Assembly (NCBI GenBank): GCA_902783445.1
Contig: CACZQX010000134.1
Location: 1 to 15,610, forward strand
Source: an uncultured Lachnospiraceae bacterium
Lineage (GTDB): Bacteria; Bacillota; Clostridia; Lachnospirales; Lachnospiraceae
Length of the DNA: 15,610 nucleotides
Direction of reading: 5' to 3'
Under the pieces are notes generated by a model. It was not told the DNA's origin, did no database searches, and was given only the letters and a program-made list of their open reading frames with translations. Below are positions 8,009-14,556 of this stretch, in pieces (position 1 is the first letter of the stretch; each line of letters opens with the position of its first letter). The position numbers and the translations under genes were made by a program.

Positions 8009-8542
8009 TCAGAAGCTTGGAGGCGAGCTTACCCATATAATCTCCGACTTCTTATCTGCGCTGATGTAGTGCTTTTTATCGGGAGTGAAATAAAAGGATT
8101 CGCCTTTTGAAGCGCTGAATTCTTTGTTACCCAGATGAATGGTAATCCTGCCCGATAAAACATAACCGAATTCCTCGCCCTCGTGGGGATTGTCGGGATA
8201 GGTTTCACCGCCGGCTTCCAGTGTAAGCCTTATTGGCTCCATAATGTTTTTCTGGGCATTTGGAATAATCCATTCAATTTTGTTTTTTAATTCCGCATCT
8301 GTTTTTTCAAAGTAATCCTCATCCTTAAAAACAATCTGCTCTGCTGCTTCCGGCTCGAAAAATTCGTGAATGTTGGTACCCAAACACTGCAAAATATCTA
8401 TAAGTGTTGCAATGGAAGGGGAAGTTAAATTGTTTTCAAGCTGGGAAACAAACCCCTTTGAAAGCTCCGAACGGTCGGCAAGCTCTTCCTGAGTCAAGCC
8501 TTTCAAAACGCGAAGCTCTTTTATTTTTTTACCTATGTCCAT
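8009..8542 (-). CDS. XRE-family transcriptional regulator with cupin domain (putative pot operon regulator)
   Basis: This 177-residue protein has an N-terminal helix-turn-helix of the XRE/HTH_3 type (residues about 6-60; LTQEELADRSELSKGFVSQLE is the DNA-reading core). A C-terminal cupin sensor domain covers about residues 105-172, with NPHEGEEFGYVLSGRITIHLG and ESFYFTPDKKHYI. This is the architecture of PuuR/SutR-like regulators that sense small molecules. The start is the ATG at 8542, preceded by GGAG at six bases; an ATG 12 bases upstream (8554) has none. It heads the potABCD operon, so polyamine-responsive control is likely but inferred. The palindrome cluster between its promoter and its start is the probable binding site. 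Confidence 0.92.
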   Translation of the reverse strand: MDIGKKIKELRVLKGLTQEELADRSELSKGFVSQLENNLTSPSIATLIDILQCLGTNIHEFFEPEAAEQIVFKDEDYFEKTDAELKNKIEWIIPNAQKNIMEPIRLTLEAGGETYPDNPHEGEEFGYVLSGRITIHLGNKEFSASKGESFYFTPDKKHYISADKKSEIIWVSSPPSF

Positions 8543-8548
8543 AACAGT

Positions 8549-8552
8549 CTCC
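8549..8552 (-). promoter_or_regulatory. Ribosome binding site setting the regulator start
   Basis: GGAG on the - strand lies six bases before the ATG at 8542. It overlaps the region just inside the alternative ATG at 8554, which has no site of its own. Confidence 0.65.
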
Positions 8553-8615
8553 ATGAATTATTATCATTTAATTTTAGATATTTGATTTGAACAAAAAGTC
8601 GATTTTGAAATGATT

Positions 8616-8651
8616 AGTTTATACTAAACTTAAAGTTTAGTATTTCTAAAC
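8616..8651. promoter_or_regulatory. Nested palindromic operator cluster, probable site of the XRE-cupin regulator
   Basis: Four half-sites alternate in direction: AGTTTA (8616-8621), TAAACT (8625-8630), AGTTTA (8634-8639) and CTAAAC (8646-8651). They form three overlapping palindromes. The central one (8621-8643) is perfect: two 11-base arms, ATACTAAACTT and AAGTTTAGTAT, around a single A. The cluster covers about +2 to +37 relative to the start predicted from the leftward promoter, so binding would block the regulator-pot transcript. The neighbouring regulator as its ligand is an inference. Confidence 0.75.
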
Positions 8652-8659
8652 CAGATATT

Positions 8660-8687
8660 ATTATACATAATAAGCGGGGGCTGTCAA
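8660..8687 (-). promoter_or_regulatory. Consensus sigma-A promoter for the regulator-potABCD operon
   Basis: Read leftward, TTGACA (8687-8682) and TATAAT (8665-8660) are exact consensus boxes, separated by 16 bases. Transcription would start near 8653. Upstream, an A9-G-A5 tract on the + strand (8698-8712) occupies about -45 to -59, where an UP element would contact RNA polymerase. The leader to the regulator ATG is about 110 bases. Confidence 0.8.
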
Positions 8688-8784
8688 TGTATTTGTTAAA
8701 AAAAAAGAAAAATGTTTTTGCAGGTTTGTGTTTTTAAGAGATTGCACACAATAAAAAACCTGTTATTTATACAAGGAATTAGTC

Positions 8785-8813
8785 TTGACAAAACATGTCC
8801 TTACATATAAATT
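8785..8813 (+). promoter_or_regulatory. Candidate promoter for the methyltransferase-LysR gene pair
   Basis: A perfect -35 box TTGACA (8785-8790) is followed after 17 bases by TAAATT (8808-8813), a weaker -10. This would give a leader of about 39 bases before the ATG at 8859. A TATAAA two bases earlier is an alternative -10 with a short spacer. Confidence 0.45.
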
Positions 8814-8858
8814 AATACCTATTAACATACTATTTAAGTATTATAAAGAGGTGATTTT

Positions 8859-9794
8859 ATGATAGAGGATACAGAAAGCACAACGGCGAAGCTTTGCGCC
8901 TTTGCCAGGGCTTATCATTCCAATTATGAAAAAAATAAGATATTTGATGATTATCTGGCTTACGACATTATGGGAAGGGATAATTACGAGGAAATAGGGC
9001 AACTTATTGAACACGATTATAAAAAGGAACTTTTCAATCCTTCGTATTCGTTTAAACGCGAGAATATTAAAGACAAGTTAAATGAGTATATTTCCCCGAT
9101 TCCTTTGTTTAGAGCTGCGTACACGGAAAAGGAGCTGCTTCGCTTTGCGGCAGAGCGAGGCCAATGTCAGTATGCTATATGCGGTGCTGGTATGGACACA
9201 TTTGCTTTCAGAAATAATAATCCCCATATCATAACTTATGAAATAGATCATCCCGATACGGGGCGTTATAAGAGGGAAAGAATTAAAGAACTTGAGTGGC
9301 AAATACCGGAAAACGTAAGATATGTTTCAGTTGATTTTGAAAAAGATGATATGGCCGAAAAACTGATAGAATCCGGCTTTGATGTAAATAAGCCGTCTAT
9401 GTTTGTGATACTGGGTGTTACTTATTATCTTTCATATTCGGATTTTGAAAAGAATATTGAAACCATCGAAAAACTTACATCCTACGGCAGCAAGCTGATA
9501 TTTGACTTTCCTGATGACACGACTTTTGGAAAAAATGCGGCAAAGCGAGTGAAAGAACTTGCACAGATTACTGATTTTTTGGGAGAACCCATGAAACATG
9601 GCTACAAGCCGGATGAAGTGAAGGAAAGCCTTGGAAAATACGGTTTTATGGTCGACGACCATGCTACACCGGATTTGATACAAAGAAGATATTTTGAAGG
9701 AAGAAGGGACAATCAAAGAGCCTACGAAAACATTCATATAATTACGGCCAAAAAGTCCGATGAATTCAACGAAAGCTTTTATCAAAATATCTGA
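8859..9794 (+). CDS. SAM-dependent methyltransferase, leucine carboxyl methyltransferase (LCM/PPM) family
   Basis: This 311-residue protein matches the LCM-type class I methyltransferases. The SAM-binding motif I is AICGAGMDTFAFR (about residues 106-118). It is followed by TYEIDHPDT (about 126-134), whose acidic residues should hold the SAM ribose, and by the VILGVTYYLS segment near 184-193. Bacterial members methylate carboxyl or hydroxyl groups of small molecules or pigments, and their targets are mostly unknown, so no substrate is assigned. No signal peptide is seen, so it should be cytoplasmic. AGAGGTGA precedes the ATG. The LysR-type regulator gene follows 17 bases later, so the two are probably co-transcribed; whether it works with the pathway downstream is open. 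Confidence 0.88.
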   Translation: MIEDTESTTAKLCAFARAYHSNYEKNKIFDDYLAYDIMGRDNYEEIGQLIEHDYKKELFNPSYSFKRENIKDKLNEYISPIPLFRAAYTEKELLRFAAERGQCQYAICGAGMDTFAFRNNNPHIITYEIDHPDTGRYKRERIKELEWQIPENVRYVSVDFEKDDMAEKLIESGFDVNKPSMFVILGVTYYLSYSDFEKNIETIEKLTSYGSKLIFDFPDDTTFGKNAAKRVKELAQITDFLGEPMKHGYKPDEVKESLGKYGFMVDDHATPDLIQRRYFEGRRDNQRAYENIHIITAKKSDEFNESFYQNI

Positions 9795-9811
9795 TAAAAA
9801 AGGAGAAAAGC

Positions 9812-10729
9812 ATGACAATTCAACAACTTAAATACATGGATATAATTGCAAAAGAAGGCTCTTTAAACAAGGCGGCGGAAAAACTGTATGTTTCTCAGCC
9901 GTCTTTGTCAAGTGCCATAACCGAGCTTGAAAAAGAGATAGGAATAGTAATATTTAACAGAAGCGGAAGAGGAGCAACACTTACCAACGACGGAATGGAA
10001 TTTATTCAATATGCAAGACAGGTTGTCCATCAATACGAGATTTTGCATGAAAAATACATAAAAGATCCAAATACCAAGAAAAAATTCGGCATTTCCACAC
10101 AGCACTATTCCTTTGCGGTTAAAAGCTTTGTGGACTTGGTAAGCAAGCATGATATCAGCAAATATGAGTTTGCAATTAGGGAGACAAAGACGAAAGAGGT
10201 TATAGATGATGTAAATACAGGACGAAGTGAATTGGGCATAATTTATATGAGCGAATTCAACGAAAAACAAATAAAAAAAATCCTCAAATCCAACAGCCTT
10301 GTATTTACACCACTTGTTGAATGCAAGGCTTTTGTATATCTTTGGAAAGGTCATCCTCTTGCAAAAAAGAAGAAAATAAAGCTTGAGGAGCTGCTTGAAT
10401 ATCCATGTCTTTCCTTTGAACAGGGTGTATACAGTTCTTTCTATTTTGCGGAAGAACTTTTAAGCACCAATGAATATCCCAAATTAATAAAGGCAAATGA
10501 TAGGGCTACCATGCTTAATCTTATGATCGGGCTTAATGGATACACATTGTGTTCCGGAATTATTTGCGAAGAATTAAACGGAAGCGATTATCTTACAATC
10601 CCTTTCGAAATCGGAAAAGATGTTGTGGGCGGTAGTATGAATATAGGCTATATTCACAGAAAAAATGCTATATTAAGCGATCTTGCCAATATGTATATTG
10701 AGGAGATGAAAAAGAATTTAAATCTGTAG
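9812..10729 (+). CDS. LysR-family transcriptional regulator
   Basis: This 305-residue protein is a full-length LysR-type regulator. The winged helix-turn-helix lies at residues 1-60, with the family signature SLNKAAEKLYVSQPSLSSAI and IFNRSGRGATLTNDG. A linker helix leads to a periplasmic-binding-protein-like sensor domain from about residue 90 to 295. AAAGGAG sits a few bases before the ATG. Its position just upstream of the exported peptide, ABC importer and oxidoreductase genes, and an inverted repeat in the gap between, suggest it activates that operon in response to the imported compound or a product. The ligand cannot be told from sequence. Confidence 0.94.
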   Translation: MTIQQLKYMDIIAKEGSLNKAAEKLYVSQPSLSSAITELEKEIGIVIFNRSGRGATLTNDGMEFIQYARQVVHQYEILHEKYIKDPNTKKKFGISTQHYSFAVKSFVDLVSKHDISKYEFAIRETKTKEVIDDVNTGRSELGIIYMSEFNEKQIKKILKSNSLVFTPLVECKAFVYLWKGHPLAKKKKIKLEELLEYPCLSFEQGVYSSFYFAEELLSTNEYPKLIKANDRATMLNLMIGLNGYTLCSGIICEELNGSDYLTIPFEIGKDVVGGSMNIGYIHRKNAILSDLANMYIEEMKKNLNL

Positions 10730-10735
10730 TTATAA

Positions 10736-10754
10736 ACCTAGTATATAACTTGGT
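10736..10754. promoter_or_regulatory. Candidate LysR-type binding site
   Basis: ACCTAGT (10736-10742) and ACTTGGT (10748-10754) form a 7-base inverted repeat with one mismatch around ATATA. Its centre lies about 60 bases upstream of the transcription start predicted from the adjacent candidate promoter, close to the usual recognition-site position for LysR activators. Confidence 0.5.
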
Positions 10755-10768
10755 ATAAATAGCATGTA

Positions 10769-10798
10769 TTGGACGATGCCTTGATTTAACTGTATATT
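10769..10798 (+). promoter_or_regulatory. Candidate activator-dependent promoter of the peptide-ABC-oxidoreductase operon
   Basis: TTGGAC (10769-10774) and TATATT (10793-10798) are 18 bases apart. The poor -35 would suit a promoter needing an activator. The start would be near 10805, about 28 bases before the small peptide gene. Confidence 0.4.
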
Positions 10799-10832
10799 CT
10801 TAAAAAAGCTTAGAGAAAGGAGTTGCAAGAAC

Positions 10833-11012
10833 ATGAAAAAATTGTTGTTAATACTTTTGATTGTTGCAGCCGTTGCTATTTTTTCCGGATTTGCTTACGC
10901 AAACAAAGAGCGCTCTTGTTGCTCTGAAGAAGACAACGTAAAAAAAGAGTGTTGTATGGAAAAGGAAGCAGACGTTGAAGCCACAAACATACCTGATTGT
11001 TGCGGCGAATAA
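10833..11012 (+). CDS. Small exported cysteine-rich peptide with three Cys-Cys pairs
   Basis: This short frame encodes 59 residues. An N-terminal signal peptide is clear: MKK, a hydrophobic core of Leu/Ile/Val/Ala, and an Ala-Tyr-Ala ending at residue 23 suited to signal peptidase I. The mature peptide is about 36 residues, highly charged, with three adjacent-cysteine pairs in SCCSEE, ECCMEK and DCCGE, and no other cysteines. AAAGGAG lies ten bases before the ATG. It stands directly upstream of the substrate-binding protein gene (54-base gap) and behind the candidate LysR site, so it is probably the first gene of the operon. I do not recognise the family. The vicinal cysteines could bind metal or metalloid or act in thiol exchange outside the membrane, but this is speculation. 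Confidence 0.72.
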   Translation: MKKLLLILLIVAAVAIFSGFAYANKERSCCSEEDNVKKECCMEKEADVEATNIPDCCGE

Positions 11013-11066
11013 CATTTAAATAAAAGTATAAGAATTACAGTTTGAACAAAGGAAGGACAATACATA

Positions 11067-12170
11067 ATGAAAAAGATATTAAAAAGATTTTTACTATTGG
11101 CTATTGCAGCCGTAAGCGTTTTTTCACTTACAGCTTGCGATAAGGGCAAATCGGACAATAAAGACAACACAGAGGCAAATGCAAGCGGCGCCGAGCTTGA
11201 AAAAACAGATTTTGAACTCGGTCACTTAAATTCAACAGCCCACCTCCTTGCATTTGTGGCAAAAGAAGAAGGTTTCTTCGAAGAAGAAGGCTTAAACGTA
11301 ACATTAACTCAGTTTTCAAATGCAAATGAAATGGTAACGGGCCTTGAATCCGGCAAACTTGATGTAGCTTTTATCGGATCCGTTCCTGCACTCACATTCC
11401 AAAGCAGCGGTCACGACCTTACGATCTTTGGCGGTGCAATGACAAACGGTCACGGATACGTAATCAAATCACAGTATACCGAAGGCTTAAAAGACTGGGA
11501 TGTTTCAATCCTTAAAGGAAAGAATGTTGCATCCGTAAAAAACAGTGTACAGGATGCCGAATTACAGATTTTACTTAAAAATGCAAACATTGAAATCGGC
11601 GAAGGCGAGGATAAGGTAAACATTGTTTACTTCGAAAGCCAGAAAGATGCATACAATGCACTTCAAAACGATACAATCGATGCATCCAGCGTTTACTCAC
11701 CATATGCATCACTTGCACAGTCACAGGGATATGAAATAGTATACCGTTGCTCTGAAGAGCCTGCATTACAGAACCAGCCTTGCTGCCGTCAGGTTGCTCC
11801 AACGGATGCACTCGCTAAATATCCTAACTCATACAACGCTTTTGAAAGAGCACTTATAAAAGCATACAAGTTCTCTCAGGAAAATGAAGAACAGACAATC
11901 AAAGATATTAAAGTTTACATTGATATTGAAGAAGATTTCATAAGAACAGAAGTTTACGGCGGATACGGTACATCGGTACCTGACCCTGATAAGAAAGGAA
12001 CAGTAGCTTTAAAAGATTCTATAGTGGAATTGGGATACACAGCGGACTATGACATTGAAGCACTTTACAACATCGATATTTACGATAAGGCATTAAACAG
12101 TTTGTTGGAAGAAAATCCTGATGATGAAGTTTATAACACATTAAAAGATCATTTTGATCAGTACGAATAA
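11067..12170 (+). CDS. NitT/TauT-type ABC transporter substrate-binding lipoprotein
   Basis: This 367-residue protein has a lipoprotein signal peptide with lipobox SLTAC (Cys24) and a charged linker. The binding domain has the NMT1/SsuA-like pattern: GHLNSTAHLLAFVAKEEGFFEEEGLNV, then GLESGKLDVAFIGSVPALTF, and a hinge region near KGKNVASV. Family members bind nitrate, taurine, alkanesulfonates, aromatic sulfonates or thiamine precursors, so the ligand stays open. A Cys239-Cys240 pair in NQPCCRQVAP sits in the second lobe, with a further Cys228; the pair may be near the ligand site. The C-terminal part is acidic. GGAAGG precedes the ATG. Transcription probably continues into the ATPase gene past a strong hairpin that may raise the level of this gene's message. 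Confidence 0.92.
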   Translation: MKKILKRFLLLAIAAVSVFSLTACDKGKSDNKDNTEANASGAELEKTDFELGHLNSTAHLLAFVAKEEGFFEEEGLNVTLTQFSNANEMVTGLESGKLDVAFIGSVPALTFQSSGHDLTIFGGAMTNGHGYVIKSQYTEGLKDWDVSILKGKNVASVKNSVQDAELQILLKNANIEIGEGEDKVNIVYFESQKDAYNALQNDTIDASSVYSPYASLAQSQGYEIVYRCSEEPALQNQPCCRQVAPTDALAKYPNSYNAFERALIKAYKFSQENEEQTIKDIKVYIDIEEDFIRTEVYGGYGTSVPDPDKKGTVALKDSIVELGYTADYDIEALYNIDIYDKALNSLLEENPDDEVYNTLKDHFDQYE

Positions 12171-12181
12171 TAAAGATTAAA

Positions 12182-12217
12182 TTTTCCGCCACTGTTTAAA
12201 TAAGCAGTGGCGGAAAA
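12182..12217. promoter_or_regulatory. Intercistronic hairpin between binding-protein and ATPase genes
   Basis: TTTTCCGCCACTG (12182-12194) pairs perfectly over 13 bases with CAGTGGCGGAAAA (12205-12217), leaving a ten-base loop. No T run follows on the + strand, so it is not a standard intrinsic terminator. It more likely protects the 3' end of the binding-protein message, as known for binding-protein genes of other ABC operons, or causes partial termination. Confidence 0.75.
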
Positions 12218-12238
12218 CTTAAATAAAGAGGTTATGAC

Positions 12239-13051
12239 ATGAGCAAGATAGAAATAAATCATTTATCGGTTGATTATGTTGAAAAAAGCAGTAAATATAC
12301 AGCACTTGAAGATTTGAGCTTTAAGGTGGAAGCGGGGGAGTTTGTAAGCGTCATCGGTTCCAGCGGATGCGGAAAAAGTACACTCCTTAGCATTCTTGAA
12401 GGTCTTAGAAAACCGTCAAAAGGAAACATTCTTATTGACGGAAAACAGATTGAAGGAACCGGAACAAACAGAGGCGTGGTTTTCCAAAACTATTCACTCT
12501 TTCCTTGGATGAGCGCCAGAAAAAATGTTGCTTTCGGTATAAAACAGGTTAGACCCAAGATGCCTAAAAAAGAAAGACTGAAGATAGCTGATATTTTCCT
12601 CGAAAAGGTAGGCCTTGAAGGCTTTACGGGTAAATATCCTTCACAGTTATCCGGCGGTATGCAGCAAAGAGTTGCCATTGCAAGAGCTCTGGCCATGGAT
12701 ACGGAAATTCTTCTTATGGATGAGCCTTTCGGAGCCATTGATGCGAAAAACAGAATCGTTCTTCAAGAACTTCTTTTAAAACTTTGGGAAGGCGACGGAA
12801 AGACAGAAAAGAAGACGGTTATATTTGTCACCCATGACATTGACGAAGCAATACTTCTTTCGGACAGAATAGTAATGCTTTCGGGATCGCCGGGCAGAGT
12901 TTTCAAAGAAATAGATGTTCCTTTTGAAAGACCGAGAGATCGCGCATCTCTTGTTCAAACAAAAGAGTATACAACTTTTCGCAACAAGCTCATGTCACTG
13001 TTCTACAGAGATATAGCAAGTAAGATTGGTGGAAGCGAGGTTGTATTGTAA
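12239..13051 (+). CDS. NitT/TauT-type ABC transporter ATP-binding protein
   Basis: This 270-residue ATPase has a complete nucleotide-binding site: Walker A GSSGCGKST (residues 40-48), Q-loop Gln83, signature LSGGM (137-141), Walker B ILLMDEP (157-163) and H-loop His199 in FVTHDIDEA. The pattern matches SsuB/TauB-like ATPases, which energise uptake from a lipoprotein binding protein through one permease type. The end, with the SGSPGRVFKEIDVPFERPRDR stretch, is typical of this family. AGAGG lies a few bases before the ATG. Its stop overlaps the permease start (TAATG), giving coupled translation. Confidence 0.94.
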   Translation: MSKIEINHLSVDYVEKSSKYTALEDLSFKVEAGEFVSVIGSSGCGKSTLLSILEGLRKPSKGNILIDGKQIEGTGTNRGVVFQNYSLFPWMSARKNVAFGIKQVRPKMPKKERLKIADIFLEKVGLEGFTGKYPSQLSGGMQQRVAIARALAMDTEILLMDEPFGAIDAKNRIVLQELLLKLWEGDGKTEKKTVIFVTHDIDEAILLSDRIVMLSGSPGRVFKEIDVPFERPRDRASLVQTKEYTTFRNKLMSLFYRDIASKIGGSEVVL

Positions 13052-13971
13052 TGACATTGAAAAAACGATTTTTAAGGCTTACACATTTATTTTTCATAAT
13101 CTTGGTTGCAATACAGTTTTTGCCGGACAGATGCGAAAAACCATCGGAAGGAATATATGTAATCGTTGTGGCGCTTGCCATTGAAGCATTGCTTCTTATC
13201 GGCTCCGTATTTATTAAAAAACCGATGGCTTTAACACTGTTTTTGGATATTGTCGGAGTCATATTCATATTCCTTATAGTATGGACTCTTGCATCGGCAA
13301 AATTTGTATGGATAAGAGAAGCGCTTTTTCCGCCTCCGGGCAGGGTTTTTGCCCAGTTTGTGGAAGATCTGCCGCAGATTTTAATAAATGTAAAAAGCTC
13401 ATTATTAATAATAGTACAAGGATATTTGATTGCGGCAGCGATAGCCATTCCACTGGGACTTTTCCTCGGATGGAGTGCAAGAATCGGAACCGCGGCAACA
13501 TATATATTTAAATTTGTAAGCGCAATTCCTCCTATTGTTTATATTCCTTACGGAATTGCACTTCTTCCCACATTCAGGTCGGTATCGGTAATGGTAATAT
13601 TCTTGGCAACATTTTGGCCGGTACTTGCCAGTACTATGAGCGGCGTTATGAATGTGGACAAGAAAATAACGGACTCGGCAAAAGTACTTAACGTTAACAC
13701 ATTTACGATGATGTTTTCTGTAATACTTCCCGCAGCGCTTCCGCAGATTTTCATAGGATGTAACCAAGGCTTAACGGTTTCCTTTATTTTGCTTACATCG
13801 GCGGAAATGATTGGTGCCAGAGACGGACTTGGATACTACGTTAAAAACTACTCCGATTTCGGAGATTACACAAGAACAATTCTTGGAATAATCATTATAG
13901 GTATTGTGGTTGTGGCGATTTCGTTTTTGTTTAACAAATTGCAAAAATACCTGCTTAAGTGGAAAAGATAA
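13051..13971 (+). CDS. NitT/TauT-type ABC transporter permease
   Basis: This 306-residue membrane protein is a SsuC/TauC-like permease. The characteristic FPPPGRVFAQFVEDLP segment precedes the core, and the EAA loop DSAKVLNVNTFTMMFSVILP (about residues 210-229) docks on the ATPase. The protein is longer than the usual 250 or so residues, because two extra hydrophobic segments (about 9-25 and 34-55) lie in front of the normal first helix (about 62-80). It overlaps the ATPase gene by one base, and the gamma-subunit gene of the oxidoreductase follows after 17 bases. Together with the two genes before it, it forms a complete importer; homodimer use is expected because only one permease gene is present. 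Confidence 0.92.
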   Translation: MTLKKRFLRLTHLFFIILVAIQFLPDRCEKPSEGIYVIVVALAIEALLLIGSVFIKKPMALTLFLDIVGVIFIFLIVWTLASAKFVWIREALFPPPGRVFAQFVEDLPQILINVKSSLLIIVQGYLIAAAIAIPLGLFLGWSARIGTAATYIFKFVSAIPPIVYIPYGIALLPTFRSVSVMVIFLATFWPVLASTMSGVMNVDKKITDSAKVLNVNTFTMMFSVILPAALPQIFIGCNQGLTVSFILLTSAEMIGARDGLGYYVKNYSDFGDYTRTILGIIIIGIVVVAISFLFNKLQKYLLKWKR

Positions 13972-13988
13972 GGAAAGGATGATTTGAA

Positions 13989-14528
13989 ATGTTGGAAATA
14001 TTATGGCATGGAAGAGGCGGCCAGGGCGCTTTTACAGCATCAAGACTTTTGGGAATAGCTTATGTTTCGGAGGATGAGCAATATGCGTTGGCATTTCCTT
14101 CCTTCGGTCCCGAAAGACGAGGTGCACCCATAAGAGCCTTTACAAAGCTTGATAATAAGCCTATCGGCAACAGAAGTGAGATAAAAAAAGCCGATTACAG
14201 CATCTTTTTGGATGAAACACTTTTTGATGAAAGCGCCTTTTTGGAACTTAAAGAAGGCGGAAAGATAATACTTAACACAACAAAAGAATATGATGATGAA
14301 AGAATCATCACAATAGATGCAAACAAAATTGCATACGAATATTTGAAAGCGCCTATAGTTAACACAATAATGCTTGGTGCATTTGCAAGGATTTCATCCG
14401 CAATAGATGAAAAAATGATAGAGACGGCCATTAAAGAAGGAATGCCTGAAAAACTTCACGAAAAGAACATAAAGGCAGCATTTGAAGCTTTTTCGCTTCC
14501 CGAAAAACTTTCTTTGAAAGCCGGTTGA
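13989..14528 (+). CDS. porC: 2-oxoacid:ferredoxin oxidoreductase gamma subunit (pyruvate/2-oxoisovalerate type)
   Basis: This 179-residue protein is the gamma subunit of a four-subunit ferredoxin-dependent 2-oxoacid oxidoreductase. The start ILWHGRGGQGAFTASRLLG is the domain signature, a Gly-rich loop likely binding CoA, followed by SFGPERRGAPIRAF. The later segment APIVNTIMLGAFARIS is also conserved. The enzyme converts a 2-oxoacid and CoA to acyl-CoA and CO2 while reducing ferredoxin; it is cytoplasmic and oxygen sensitive. AGGAAAGG lies upstream of the ATG, 17 bases after the permease gene. The gamma-delta-alpha order matches porCDAB operons. Which 2-oxoacid is used is not settled, so the symbol is by family resemblance. 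Confidence 0.92.
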   Translation: MLEILWHGRGGQGAFTASRLLGIAYVSEDEQYALAFPSFGPERRGAPIRAFTKLDNKPIGNRSEIKKADYSIFLDETLFDESAFLELKEGGKIILNTTKEYDDERIITIDANKIAYEYLKAPIVNTIMLGAFARISSAIDEKMIETAIKEGMPEKLHEKNIKAAFEAFSLPEKLSLKAG

Positions 14529-14542
14529 TTAAGTTTATTTAA

Positions 14543-14548
14543 AAGGAG
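14543..14548 (+). promoter_or_regulatory. Ribosome binding site setting the delta-subunit start
   Basis: AAGGAG lies eight bases before the ATG at 14557 but only two before the in-frame ATG at 14551. The downstream ATG is therefore the better start. Confidence 0.65.
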
Positions 14549-14556
14549 ATATGACA

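Larger units (their letters stand above)
8543..8858. other. Divergent regulatory region between regulator-pot operon and methyltransferase-LysR genes
   Basis: This 316-base gene-free stretch is very AT-rich. It holds the ribosome binding site and leader of the regulator, a nested palindrome cluster, a consensus promoter facing left, an A/T tract, a 7-bp inverted repeat with a 28-base loop (8721-8727 and 8756-8762) that is probably not meaningful, and a candidate promoter facing right toward the methyltransferase gene. No small ORF with a ribosome binding site was noticed. Confidence 0.8.

Noticed and set aside
8721..8762. CAGGTTT and AAACCTG inverted repeat as a possible terminator or operator
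   Set aside because: Only seven pairs with a 28-base loop in very AT-rich DNA; chance is a sufficient explanation.
8827..8841. ATACT-5-AGTAT inverted repeat just before the methyltransferase gene
   Set aside because: Five-base AT-rich arms are expected by chance here, and it does not match the AGTTTA half-sites of the nearby operator.
10730..10832. A TPP or other riboswitch upstream of the CC-peptide gene
   Set aside because: The conserved CTGAGA and the later TPP core motifs are absent, and the roughly 28-base predicted leader is too short for a known riboswitch.
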